From Planctomycetaceae bacterium (GTDB lineage: Bacteria > Planctomycetota > Planctomycetia > Planctomycetales > Planctomycetaceae), in NCBI GenBank assembly GCA_003503535.1, contig DOCI01000053.1, forward strand, positions 2,431 through 11,209: a stretch of DNA of 8,779 bases, given 5' to 3'. Below the pieces are notes generated by a model. That model made no database searches, was not told where the DNA came from, and saw only the letters and a list, made by a program, of their open reading frames with translations. Shown piece by piece: positions 1 through 6,292 of this stretch. How positions within the stretch are numbered: the first letter of the stretch is position 1; each line of letters opens with the position of its first letter. Both the position numbers and the translations under genes were made by a program.

Positions 1-325
1 AGAGCCCCAAAGTTCCCAGCAAGGCAGCCGGTAATCGGACGGCAAACTCATTATTGCCGAGCAACGATGTGGAAAGCCAATTCACCCAGGCGATCATCGG
101 TGGCTTGCTGTAATAGCCGTAATCGAGACGCCGCGACCAATCCCAGTAATAGGATTCATCGGCGATCAGATCGACCGGTGAAAATAGAATGAACAGCAGC
201 CGGACCGCCAGCAGTCCACCAATCAACCAGATAACAGGACTTTGAGCAATGGAGAACTTCCACTTCTCGATCTGTTGTCGGAGTGCATTGCTGGACGGAG
301 TTGGATTCGATGAAGAGGTCATCAT
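1..325 (-). CDS. ArnT/GT39-like membrane glycosyltransferase, N-terminal part (runs off the left edge)
   Basis: Only the first 108 residues lie in the window; the gene continues past base 1. Translating from the ATG at 325-323 (another ATG follows at once) gives a short polar N-terminus, a hydrophobic segment at about residues 30-53, then A-D-E-S-Y-Y-W-D-W-S (55-64) and G-Y-Y-S-K-P-P-M (70-77). That pair of motifs marks the first external loop of the ArnT/PMT (GT39/GT83) superfamily, where the Asp of the D-E pair (D56) is the expected catalytic residue. Members transfer a sugar from a polyprenyl-phosphate donor to lipid A, protein or another envelope acceptor on the outer face of the inner membrane. 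The acceptor cannot be told from this fragment. It starts 52 bases after the stop of the LptF/LptG-like gene on the same strand and has no clear Shine-Dalgarno, so cotranscription is likely. Confidence 0.85.
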   Translation of the reverse strand, partial: MMTSSSNPTPSSNALRQQIEKWKFSIAQSPVIWLIGGLLAVRLLFILFSPVDLIADESYYWDWSRRLDYGYYSKPPMIAWVNWLSTSLLGNNEFAVRLPAALLGTLGL

Positions 326-377
326 GATATTCGGTTGGGTTAGAAAAGATAGTATGTGAAGGATACGTCGGTGAAAA

Positions 378-1502
378 TTACGTCTCGACGCGTTCGAGCA
401 TCCAGACGGTTAATGGTGTGGCGAAAAATATTGGTATCCATGCCGCCTGGACAGGCTCTGCCACTTGCAGAGCAGGTAGAAAACGGACGGCATAAGTACT
501 GCCAATTATGGTGAATAGCCAGAAACCGCACTCGCCCGCATTGACGATCATGCCCCGGCTCTCTTTCTGCAAAATGACCGGAATTGCAATACAGATCATC
601 AAGCCCGTCAGGAACGGTTCGAGTAGTCGGACATGAAAATTGAATTCGAGATCGCGAGCGGTATTGTTGTCGATGGCCGGGGAATTGATCCGGTCAATGA
701 GTTGGGGCGTGCTGAGGAACCCGCTCGATTCCTTGGCTTTGTAGATGAGGTCGGGTGTGACATCGCTGACAACGAAAATGTTCTCTTCCTGCTTCGAGCG
801 GAGGACATACGTTTTACCGAGATCCGTTAACGGAATTTCGGAGAGTGGCGGATCGGCACTTCGTAATAGCCAGCCAGAGGGGCGCTTGCCCTGTTTCGGA
901 TAGAACTCAGCTTGAGCCGCTTTCAGACAGACCATGTCCTGCCCGGCTATTTCCGGCGGAAGCACAAACGCGGCTTGTTCAACCCGGTTCGATTCCGGAA
1001 ACACGGCCCAGCCATCGATCAGGATTTGCGAAGCGTGATCGTATCGTGGCGCAATAATCTGCAGCGTATCGGTGGAAGATCCCCGTTGAGCATGCAGATG
1101 ATGAACGGCACTGCCGAGAAACACCTCGCGATTGACCATTTTCAGGCCGACCATCACCCCGGCTCCCAACAACAATGCGGGTGCCAGGACGCGATAAGTG
1201 GGAATTCCAGCTGAAAGAAACGGCTTGAGCTGGCCACGTCGCTTGAGCAGTAAGAGAACGGTCAGCCCGGACATGGAAATCATCGGGATGGCTGCGGAAT
1301 CGAAAATAAAGAGGCCGACATGCCCGTAATAAGAGCCTACCGCCAGCGCAATCTGCAGCATTCCCCCTTCGGTATGATTCACAAAATCGTCCACGTTATC
1401 GAACAGATCGATGACCGTAAACAATCCCAGAATCACGCAAAGGTAGATCGCATTGACCATCAGAAACTGACGGAACAGTTGGCGTTCAAACGTGGTCAAC
1501 AT
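378..1502 (-). CDS. LptF/LptG family lipopolysaccharide export permease
   Basis: A 374-residue protein with LptF/LptG topology. Membrane segments lie near residues 12-34, 63-86 and 104-123; a largely polar domain of about 150 residues follows (the expected periplasmic jellyroll); three more segments sit near the C-terminus, ending in W-M-L-E-R-V-E-T. The length suits the family (about 350-400). Known members form the membrane part of the ABC machine with LptB and lift LPS from the inner membrane to the periplasmic bridge. K-R-R-G-Q-L-K-P-F-L-S-A-G-I after segment 2 matches the cytoplasmic coupling region typical of the family. I chose the ATG at 1502 because M-L-T-T-F-E-R-Q-L-F resembles family N-termini. 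A GTG at 1529 would add nine residues, and neither start has a well-spaced Shine-Dalgarno. Whether it is LptF or LptG cannot be decided. An ArnT-like gene follows in the same direction. Confidence 0.87.
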   Translation of the reverse strand: MLTTFERQLFRQFLMVNAIYLCVILGLFTVIDLFDNVDDFVNHTEGGMLQIALAVGSYYGHVGLFIFDSAAIPMISMSGLTVLLLLKRRGQLKPFLSAGIPTYRVLAPALLLGAGVMVGLKMVNREVFLGSAVHHLHAQRGSSTDTLQIIAPRYDHASQILIDGWAVFPESNRVEQAAFVLPPEIAGQDMVCLKAAQAEFYPKQGKRPSGWLLRSADPPLSEIPLTDLGKTYVLRSKQEENIFVVSDVTPDLIYKAKESSGFLSTPQLIDRINSPAIDNNTARDLEFNFHVRLLEPFLTGLMICIAIPVILQKESRGMIVNAGECGFWLFTIIGSTYAVRFLPALQVAEPVQAAWIPIFFATPLTVWMLERVET

Positions 1503-1530
1503 GGGGAGAGAACAACATCCTTGCCGCACA

Positions 1531-1545
1531 TCAAATATGATTTGA
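1531..1545. repeat. Inverted repeat upstream of the LptF/LptG-like gene
   Basis: TCAAAT at 1531-1536 is mirrored by ATTTGA at 1540-1545 around a 3-base centre. It lies immediately upstream of the possible GTG start and 29 bases upstream of the chosen ATG. The AT-rich arms look more like a protein-binding site than a terminator. Function is inferred from position only. Confidence 0.45.
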
Positions 1546-1547
1546 GA

Positions 1548-1567
1548 TCAGAAAATCCATTTTCTGA
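1548..1567. repeat. Perfect 9-base inverted repeat, operator-like
   Basis: TCAGAAAAT (1548-1556) and ATTTTCTGA (1559-1567) form exact 9-base arms separated by CC. It sits two bases from the dyad at 1531-1545 and about 45 bases upstream of the permease start. GAGATC occurs on both sides, at 1544-1549 (overlapping the left arm) and at 1572-1577. The near-zero spacer disfavours an RNA hairpin and favours a dimeric regulator site, though no regulator is identified. Confidence 0.5.
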
Positions 1568-1632
1568 ACGTGAGATCACTCCCGGCGGAGCCCTCACCTG
1601 AACAGGATGTTAACAAAACCCGGAAGAGTCTG

Positions 1633-1668
1633 GCGAGATCAGTTTTTTGGAGAAGAGACGGATCTCGC
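1633..1668. repeat. 8-base inverted repeat with a 20-base loop
   Basis: GCGAGATC (1633-1640) is repeated in inverse as GATCTCGC (1661-1668). The loop contains six T in a row. It could be a stem-loop in a leader transcribed in either direction or a looped regulator site; nothing else supports either reading. Confidence 0.35.
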
Positions 1669-1932
1669 AAAAACACCTCACGCTCCGTAAACCACTTCTC
1701 TGTAAATACATGCGACGATCATCCTGTAAGGAAAACAGCCGGAACAGATAGTGCACATTAATTCAAAGTTGATTTTCGAATGAACGGCCCCCTCACCGGC
1801 TTTCCGCTTTCCCATTCCGCTTTCAAAAAACCTTGTCCCCTCCCCGCCTCGATTTTCGCTGTAAGAGTATCACCCAAACGGGAATCAAACAAAAAACATA
1901 ACTCAGCCTTACAAGACGAAAGCGAAAGCACG

Positions 1933-2109
1933 ATGAACACTTTCTCAAAGACATCCGGAACCAAACTGGTCAAAGAAGTCAGCAAATTGCGATCAGACAA
2001 GCAAGCCCCACAGGGCCGCTGCTGCAGTTCTTGCCGTAGCTGTCGAAGCTGTCGCTCATGCCGTAGCTGCAACAGTTGCCGAAGCTGCCGCGGAGGCGGT
2101 TGCCACTAA
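1933..2109 (+). CDS. Small Cys-rich peptide with Ser-Cys-Arg repeats (RiPP-precursor-like)
   Basis: A 58-residue peptide that I cannot assign to a named family. Residues 1-28 are free of Cys, Lys-rich and probably helical (T-K-L-V-K-E-V-S-K-L-R in the middle), like a leader. Residues 29-58 hold ten Cys: C30, C31, C34, C37, C40, C43, C46, C49, C52 and C57. From S33 to R53 they recur every third residue as S-C-R (one unit is S-C-N, ending at N47), then a G-G-G-C-H tail. Synonymous codons differ between units (Ser TCT/TCA/AGC/AGT, Arg CGT/CGA/CGC, Cys TGC/TGT), so the protein repeat appears to be conserved rather than freshly copied DNA. The leader-plus-repetitive-core layout recalls precursors of ribosomally made modified peptides or metal-binding peptides. 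No maturation enzyme or exporter is visible nearby. The ATG at 1933 is chosen; an in-frame ATG at 1780 would add 51 unconvincing residues. Shine-Dalgarno is weak. Confidence 0.68.
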   Translation: MNTFSKTSGTKLVKEVSKLRSDKQAPQGRCCSSCRSCRSCRSCRSCNSCRSCRGGGCH

Positions 2110-2124
2110 CAAGCATTCTGCTTG
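2110..2124 (+). repeat. Hairpin directly after the SCR-peptide stop codon
   Basis: CAAGCA (2110-2115) and TGCTTG (2119-2124) form a perfect 6-base stem with a 3-base loop beginning on the base after the TAA. No T run follows, so it is not a classical terminator. It may protect the 3' end or pause ribosomes or polymerase; this is inference. Confidence 0.35.
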
Positions 2125-2244
2125 ACCGGGGGCAGTCGCATGGGCGTCTGGAGACTGAGGTCGCCCTGTTTGCTCCTGCAGAACGACGAAGGTCATTGCA
2201 GAATAATGAGTTCGAATAATCTCAGCAGAAACTCCTACGTTGCA

Positions 2245-2293
2245 CAGCCGGTTCGACTCTTGAGTCGACCGGCTGCTTTCGTTGGCCCTTTTT
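2245..2293 (+). terminator. Rho-independent-like terminator between convergent genes
   Basis: CAGCCGGTTCGACTC (2245-2259) pairs with GAGTCGACCGGCTG (2262-2275), a GC-rich stem of about 13 bases with one bulged T. A T-containing tail follows, including five T at 2289-2293. It lies 135 bases after the SCR-peptide stop and 97 bases past the end of the converging minus-strand gene. The T tract is distant from the stem, so efficiency is uncertain; the stem could also stop transcription coming from the other side. Confidence 0.6.
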
Positions 2294-2371
2294 ACAAGCA
2301 CGAAGTACTTGTATTGATTCATTGCGTATTCAATGAGAATTCCAATTCACAGCGAATGGGAATCTTCGAGA

Positions 2372-4417
2372 TTAAGGCTTTTTCAATTTGCTGAAATCGT
2401 ACGGTTCCAGTCCCTGCTTTTTGGCAACTGAAGCCGTCATGATGATTATTCGCTGATCTTTCTCGGAAACGATCACAACCAGCGGATCCGATTCGGCTTC
2501 GTATTTCTGTATGATTGTGTACAGAGCTTCAATCGTATTCAGATCTTCTGCTTTATGAGTTTGCGGCATGTTCTTCGTGAAACCCGCCAGTTTCAATGCA
2601 TCGCCATCGATTTCCGTATAGATTTTCGATTCCTCAGCAATATAGGCAATTGCTTCCTGAAGAGGGGTGCGGCGGAAGTCGACATCCATTTTGGTGGCCA
2701 GTTTCTCGGCAAAGGTCTTCGGTTTTTCTTCGACGACAGGGACCCTGACTGCTACCGCGTTGAAGTCAGTTCGAGTCGATTCATCCCAGGCCAGCAATGT
2801 GCCCAGTGTCAGATTTGGGCCAGCCTTCGCAGGCAGCAGAGTTGCAAGCTTGACGAACTGTCCATCAACGCCAAACCCTGTCGTCATCGATAAAACCTTG
2901 AGCATAGCCGGGAAGCGACCGATGATTTTACGATAGCCGGAGCGTTGAGGTTCCATCTTCTGAATTGAAGTGAGCAGCAATTCCGGAACGGCGTTCAATC
3001 GATCCTGATATTTTGTTTTCAGCATTGTCGGCTTGGAGGTTGTTTGTCCGAGAATTGCCAGATCAGTCTGGAAATCTTCGCCAACATTCAGGCTCCAGGT
3101 CGCAGCCGCGGCATCATCGCCTAACCAGCGGATCGCTTTTTCAATCGCCATTTGAGCCGTCTGTGGAAAGAGTGTCTCGAGATGCTGATCGAGATCCATC
3201 GGGTCGAAGGCAACCGTAAATAATTTATCACGGTCAGTCGCGGTCAGGATTTCTTCGATTTGATTCGCCGTGATTGCGGGAGACTTGGCGAACGTCAGCA
3301 TGTCATCGACATATTTTTCCGGGCAGAACGAAATCGTTTTGTCATCAATAATCTGATAGGCACGGCCATCAATGACTTGAATATTCGTATTGAATTCTTC
3401 GTAGGGCGTGCCGGAATAGGTCGTGAGCAAATCTGCCTTCGGTTTCGCCTCTTTCAGATGAATGACAGCTGCATATTCCGGCGGAGTGCCACGTGGTCCG
3501 AGAATAATGCCTACGAGAACTTCTTCTATCTCTTCCGGTGGCTGCTTCGTGAATTCCTTCAGCTGTGTTTCCAACCAGGTTCCCAGTGGCCCGAGTGACG
3601 CACGGAACTCAGCCAGTCGCGGCTGTTGACTCCACAACTTGGCTGGACGAAGATTGATCGCAATTCTCACACCGGCAGGGAGGTGTAACAGTTGAATCGG
3701 TCGGCCACTCGATTTTTTCTCCTGTGCCACCGGAGGCGGAACATTCGCCCGTGTTGGAGGCACATTGGTTCTCGGAGTTGTTGGTGTCGCAGGAGTCTCT
3801 GGAGTCGTGACGACCTGAACCAGTCCACTTTGGCCGGGCTGCATCTGCTGATAGATAAAATATGCACCTCCGCCGACAACCAGCAGCATCACCACCATCG
3901 TGATCCAGCCCCCGGAACTGCGGCGACGGCGTTTTTTTCTTCTGCTCGATGTTGTGACTGGTTCTGAATCAGGAGCGGAGGTTGCTGCAATCACGGGAGA
4001 AGAATCGGCTGGGGCATCGTTCCCAAAATCCAGGACGGGAGTTGTCAGAGCCGGTGGCGATTCTTCCTGCAGGAATCCCAGCGGATTGTCACTCCCAGCC
4101 GCAGCAGGTGGCTGTTCGGAAAATAAACTGCCGAGCGGATTTACCTCTTCTTGAGTTGGCTGAGGAGTAGGCGAAGCATCTGGAAGCCAAGTTGGATTCT
4201 TGCCAGCTGCTGGCTGTTGCGGCGCAGGCTCAGAGGCCGGTTGATCTTCGACCAGTTCAATTTGAATCGGTTTGGGTTGTTCCGGCTTAGGTTGAGGTTC
4301 TGTCAGGACGAATCGATGTCCACATTTGGGACATTTCCCTGTTTTCCCAAGCAGACTGCGGTCTTTCAGTTTCAGAACAGATTGACACTTGGGACACGGA
4401 ACTTTCAAGCCAGCCAT
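2372..4417 (-). CDS. MJ0042-type zinc-ribbon, single-pass membrane protein with secretin/TonB-like C-terminal domain
   Basis: A 681-residue multidomain protein with no assignable name. C8-P-K-C11 and C29-P-K-C32-G-H-R-F form an N-terminal zinc ribbon of the MJ0042/FmdB-like type. A Pro/Gln/Glu-rich disordered linker (about 40-158) follows, containing N-P-L-G twice (93-96 and 111-114). A basic cluster R-R-K-K-R-R-R-R (159-166) precedes one hydrophobic helix (about 170-189), so the ribbon should be cytoplasmic and the bulk outside. After a Thr/Pro-rich stretch comes a globular region of about 370 residues that I do not recognise. Residues about 574-662 resemble the STN/secretin N-domain: V-D-F-R-R-T-P-L-Q-E-A-I-A-Y-I-A-E-E-S with a second half around L-N-T-I-E-A-L. 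The start ATG at 4417 has a good Shine-Dalgarno (GAGG, nine bases upstream). The layout suggests a cytoplasm-to-periplasm structural or sensing protein; that role is inference. Confidence 0.8.
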   Translation of the reverse strand: MAGLKVPCPKCQSVLKLKDRSLLGKTGKCPKCGHRFVLTEPQPKPEQPKPIQIELVEDQPASEPAPQQPAAGKNPTWLPDASPTPQPTQEEVNPLGSLFSEQPPAAAGSDNPLGFLQEESPPALTTPVLDFGNDAPADSSPVIAATSAPDSEPVTTSSRRKKRRRRSSGGWITMVVMLLVVGGGAYFIYQQMQPGQSGLVQVVTTPETPATPTTPRTNVPPTRANVPPPVAQEKKSSGRPIQLLHLPAGVRIAINLRPAKLWSQQPRLAEFRASLGPLGTWLETQLKEFTKQPPEEIEEVLVGIILGPRGTPPEYAAVIHLKEAKPKADLLTTYSGTPYEEFNTNIQVIDGRAYQIIDDKTISFCPEKYVDDMLTFAKSPAITANQIEEILTATDRDKLFTVAFDPMDLDQHLETLFPQTAQMAIEKAIRWLGDDAAAATWSLNVGEDFQTDLAILGQTTSKPTMLKTKYQDRLNAVPELLLTSIQKMEPQRSGYRKIIGRFPAMLKVLSMTTGFGVDGQFVKLATLLPAKAGPNLTLGTLLAWDESTRTDFNAVAVRVPVVEEKPKTFAEKLATKMDVDFRRTPLQEAIAYIAEESKIYTEIDGDALKLAGFTKNMPQTHKAEDLNTIEALYTIIQKYEAESDPLVVIVSEKDQRIIIMTASVAKKQGLEPYDFSKLKKP

Positions 4418-4781
4418 CGGCTTTCCCCTCTTATTGATTTGCGAACAAAATCGGCCTTGCCCACATTCAGATTTCTATTTGCGGAACGACTGCAACGTCA
4501 TCTTAAGAGATTTTCGTAACAGTATCCATGAAAAAAGCCTGCGATCTTCCACATGGTGATTTACTGCTTGATGACAGCTTATTACCTCAGCAAACTATAA
4601 AATCCTCGATGGATTCATCGGGAATATGCAAGGATTTTCGAAATCGGCTCGAATCAGCGAAGAAATGCAAATAAAACCAATGCCAGAAAATAGTCCCCCT
4701 CCCTCAGGGTGAGGGAGAGAAACCCGCTACCCATAAGAGAAGGAGCGCAAACATTTCTCCGACGCTTGAGTTAAGATTTTG
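4418..4781. other. Intergenic gap of 364 bases
   Basis: No gene is supportable. The half next to 4417 is the 5' region of the zinc-ribbon gene, containing its Shine-Dalgarno; I found no promoter with good spacing. The half next to 4782 lies downstream of the DUF4112 gene and carries the CTCCCTCA/TGAGGGAG hairpin. A small dyad, CGATG and CATCG around GATT, occurs near 4607-4620. Confidence 0.5.
4699..4717. repeat. CTCCCTCA hairpin, intergenic repeat-like
   Basis: CTCCCTCA (4699-4706) and TGAGGGAG (4710-4717) are exact inverses around GGG. Short CCCTC/GAGGG hairpins of this look are dispersed between genes in many bacteria. It sits 65 bases past the DUF4112 stop and, read on the minus strand, is followed by a run of G and then T at a distance, so it may act as a weak terminator for that gene. 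Confidence 0.45.
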
Positions 4782-5255
4782 TCAGGCGTTCTTCGATTTG
4801 CGTTTGTCGAGCTCTTTCATAATCAGCTTGAGGTTCTTCCGATTCGCACGGAAAGCGACATCGAACAGATCGCCAACAAGCGGAACGGCTCCCAGAACGG
4901 TATCGAAAAGAATATTGCTGATCATACGGAATTGAGTCCAGCGACCAATGTTCAAACGGCGGGCGTTCCAGACAAGGTACATCGCAAGTGCAGCGGTGAC
5001 AGCATCACCAACTCCTGGAACCAGGCCAATAATGGTATCCCAGCCGAAGCGAATCGAGGTGCCGGGGAGACGAAATTTGTCGTCGAGCCAGTACTCCATC
5101 TGACCAATCGTCTGCAGAACTTTTTCCTGGTCCTGCGAGAGCAGACTGGAGACTTTCGAATTGCCGGACGACAGATCCGCAAAGCGATCCTTCACATCCT
5201 GCCAGCCTTTTTTTGTCAAAGTCGGTGTCGAATTCATCTTAGCTTCTATTCCCAT
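4782..5255 (-). CDS. DUF4112 domain-containing protein
   Basis: A 157-residue protein. The DUF4112 signature is clear: D-D-K-F-R-L-P-G-T-S-I-R-F-G-W-D (58-73), then I-G-L-V-P-G-V-G-D (76-84), a hydrophobic stretch (about 85-97), and G-A-V-P-L-V-G-D-L-F-D-V-A-F-R-A-N-R (122-139). The two halves share a (V/I)P-x-V-G-D motif around membrane-like segments, implying a small integral membrane protein. The family's function is unknown. A 50-residue polar N-terminal extension precedes the domain, and the C-terminus is Lys-rich. M1 at 5255 is used; M7 at 5237 is an equally possible start, as neither has a strong Shine-Dalgarno. It is probably monocistronic: a promoter is visible about 50 bases upstream and the next minus-strand gene is separated by a repeat-containing gap. 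Confidence 0.9.
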   Translation of the reverse strand: MGIEAKMNSTPTLTKKGWQDVKDRFADLSSGNSKVSSLLSQDQEKVLQTIGQMEYWLDDKFRLPGTSIRFGWDTIIGLVPGVGDAVTAALAMYLVWNARRLNIGRWTQFRMISNILFDTVLGAVPLVGDLFDVAFRANRKNLKLIMKELDKRKSKNA

Positions 5256-5313
5256 CCAGGCACCGACTACAATAGGCCATTCTTTCTTGTGATCAGCAAT
5301 GGTGCGTGGTTTT

Positions 5314-5341
5314 ATTCTACGCTGGGGAATTCAGGACTCAA
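5314..5341 (-). promoter_or_regulatory. Sigma-70-like promoter for the DUF4112 gene
   Basis: On the minus strand TTGAGT (5341-5336) and TAGAAT (5319-5314) are separated by 16 bases. They match the -35 consensus at four of six positions and the -10 consensus at five of six. Transcription would begin near 5307, giving a leader of about 50 bases. Planctomycete promoters are little characterised, so the call rests on consensus match and position only. Confidence 0.45.
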
Positions 5342-5363
5342 TAGCGAATTCAATTCGAACTCA

Positions 5364-5394
5364 GGCGAGCCGAGTCAGTCATGACTCGGGTTTT
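5364..5394 (+). repeat. Hairpin repeat element, copy 1
   Basis: The element reads GGCGAGCCG, AGT, CAGTCATG, ACT, CGGGT. CCGAGTCA (5370-5377) pairs with TGACTCGG (5382-5389) around the loop GTCA, and TTTT follows at 5391-5394. It has the form of a terminator on the plus strand, but no plus-strand gene is upstream. A second, inverted copy lies at 5446-5475 with a different stem and the same loop, so I read this as a member of a dispersed repeat family. Confidence 0.6.
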
Positions 5395-5445
5395 CTCACG
5401 ATCATTGAGCGATGTTTGCAAGAATATGTCGGAGATGAACTGAAC

Positions 5446-5475
5446 CCACCCGTGCCATGACTGGCACGGCTCGCC
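5446..5475 (-). repeat. Hairpin repeat element, copy 2 (inverted, stem changed by covariation)
   Basis: On the minus strand the element reads GGCGAGCCG, TGC, CAGTCATG, GCA, CGGGT. CCGTGCCA (5450-5457) pairs with TGGCACGG (5462-5469) around TGAC, with six T following the outer motif on the plus strand (5476-5481). Compared with copy 1, three stem bases on each side differ, yet pairing is kept. It lies just past the end of the phosphatase gene and may also serve as its terminator. Confidence 0.6.
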
Positions 5476-5482
5476 TTTTTTC

Positions 5483-6127
5483 TCAAACTTCCCCCAGATG
5501 AAACACCCCATTCATCGTCACCACCTTGAGCTTCCCTTCAGAATACTTCAGCACATTCACGCAGGCATTGTTCTGCTTGAGATCTTTGGCGTATTTCAGA
5601 TCCAGGTCGAGCAGATTGGCCAGTAAAGTGCGGTTGACAACATTGTGAGCCACAACTGTAATCATCCGCCCCAGATTTTCCTCGGCCAGTTTTTTGAAAG
5701 CCGGGACAATCCGCTGCTGGACATCGTGATACGATTCCCCATTTTTATACGGAATAGTCGCCGGGTTGTTCATGAACTGCTGATAGAGTTCGGGATCTTC
5801 CTGCATAATGATATCCCACGATTTCGATTCCCAGTCGCCGACGTGCACTTAGATAATCTCTTCGAGCGACTGCACCTCATGCCCATGCGGCTCCGCAATA
5901 ATTTCCGCAGACTGCCGTGCCCGCACCATCGGACTGGCGTAGCAGGCATCAATCGGAAAATCTTTCAGAAAATCGCGAGCTTTCGTCACCTGCTCAACCC
6001 CGGTCTCACTCAACGGCCCATTCAGCGTCCGCCCCTGCAAAATATAAGGCCGTCTCAAATTCGCCTCGGTCGCACCGTGACGGATCAGTAGCAAAACAGC
6101 CGAATCGGCTTCTGGGCGAGGCAACAT
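5483..6127 (-). pseudogene. Histidine phosphatase (phosphoglycerate-mutase-like) interrupted by an in-frame UAA
   Basis: The two parts read as one 214-codon histidine phosphatase except for a TAA at codon 93 (bases 5851-5849). The first part (from 6127) has L-L-L-I-R-H-G-A-T-E-A-N with catalytic H17, then S-P-M-V-R-A-R-Q-S-A-E, and L-E-E just before the stop. The second part resumes with V-H-V-G-D-W-E-S-K-S and carries the second active-site His in V-V-A-H-N (H161). These enzymes use both His residues to remove or transfer phosphate, so neither half alone should be active. The frame does not shift; only one codon is wrong. A Shine-Dalgarno AAGGA lies seven bases before the ATG at 6127. The codon after the stop is GTG, so a second polypeptide from 5848 could be restarted, but no Shine-Dalgarno supports it. 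A nonsense mutation, a sequencing error and readthrough are all possible; the first is likeliest. The substrate is unknown. Confidence 0.8.
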
Positions 6128-6233
6128 CGAAGAATCCTTGGTCGATTTATGTGTGCTTAAATTTCTAAGATGGAAACCGTAAGGAGTAAGGCGAGGAATG
6201 GCAAGTCGGGAATGGGTTGAGAGTTGAGGGTGG

Positions 6234-6261
6234 CACGACCCAGAACGAAGTGATGGGCGTG
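6234..6261. repeat. Bulged hairpin, repeat-like
   Basis: CACG-A-CCCA (6234-6242) pairs with TGGGCGTG (6254-6261), an 8-base stem with one bulged A and an 11-base loop. No T run adjoins it, and it lies upstream of both flanking genes, so a terminator role is unlikely. It has the look of a dispersed intergenic element. Confidence 0.4.
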
Positions 6262-6292
6262 GTGATTGCAGGTGATTACTACCTTCTATTGA

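Larger units (their letters stand above)
1503..1932. other. Divergent intergenic region with three dyads
   Basis: This 430-base gap separates the minus-strand permease gene from the plus-strand SCR-repeat peptide gene. I see no convincing additional gene. It holds three perfect inverted repeats: 1531-1545 (6-base arms, 3-base centre), 1548-1567 (9-base arms, 2-base centre) and 1633-1668 (8-base arms around a 20-base loop containing a T run). The first two lie directly upstream of the permease start and could be operators. The region must contain promoters for both directions, but no pair of -35/-10 boxes with acceptable spacing stood out. The stretch at 1788-1855 is pyrimidine-rich. Confidence 0.55.

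Noticed and set aside
1780..1932. N-terminal extension of the SCR-repeat peptide from an upstream in-frame ATG
   Set aside because: The extra 51 residues are Pro/Ser/Lys-rich with no family pattern; the ATG at 1933 gives a compact leader plus core.
1758..2072. Minus-strand 104-residue ORF with a Leu/Arg/Gln-rich repeat
   Set aside because: Its repeat is only the complement of the Ser-Cys-Arg coding repeat, and it has no independent support.
2030..2100. Possible CRISPR or tandem DNA repeat in the SCR-coding stretch
   Set aside because: The period is 9 bases with changing synonymous codons and no spacers, so it is a coding repeat.
4779..5384. Plus-strand 201-residue ORF
   Set aside because: It lies antisense to the clearly recognisable DUF4112 gene and shows no family motif.
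5364..5394. Terminator of a plus-strand gene
   Set aside because: The stem and T run fit, but no plus-strand gene lies upstream and a covarying inverted copy sits nearby, so a repeat element explains it better.
5849..5851. Selenocysteine or pyrrolysine recoding of the phosphatase stop
   Set aside because: The codon is UAA, not UGA or UAG, and the position does not match a catalytic Cys of the family.
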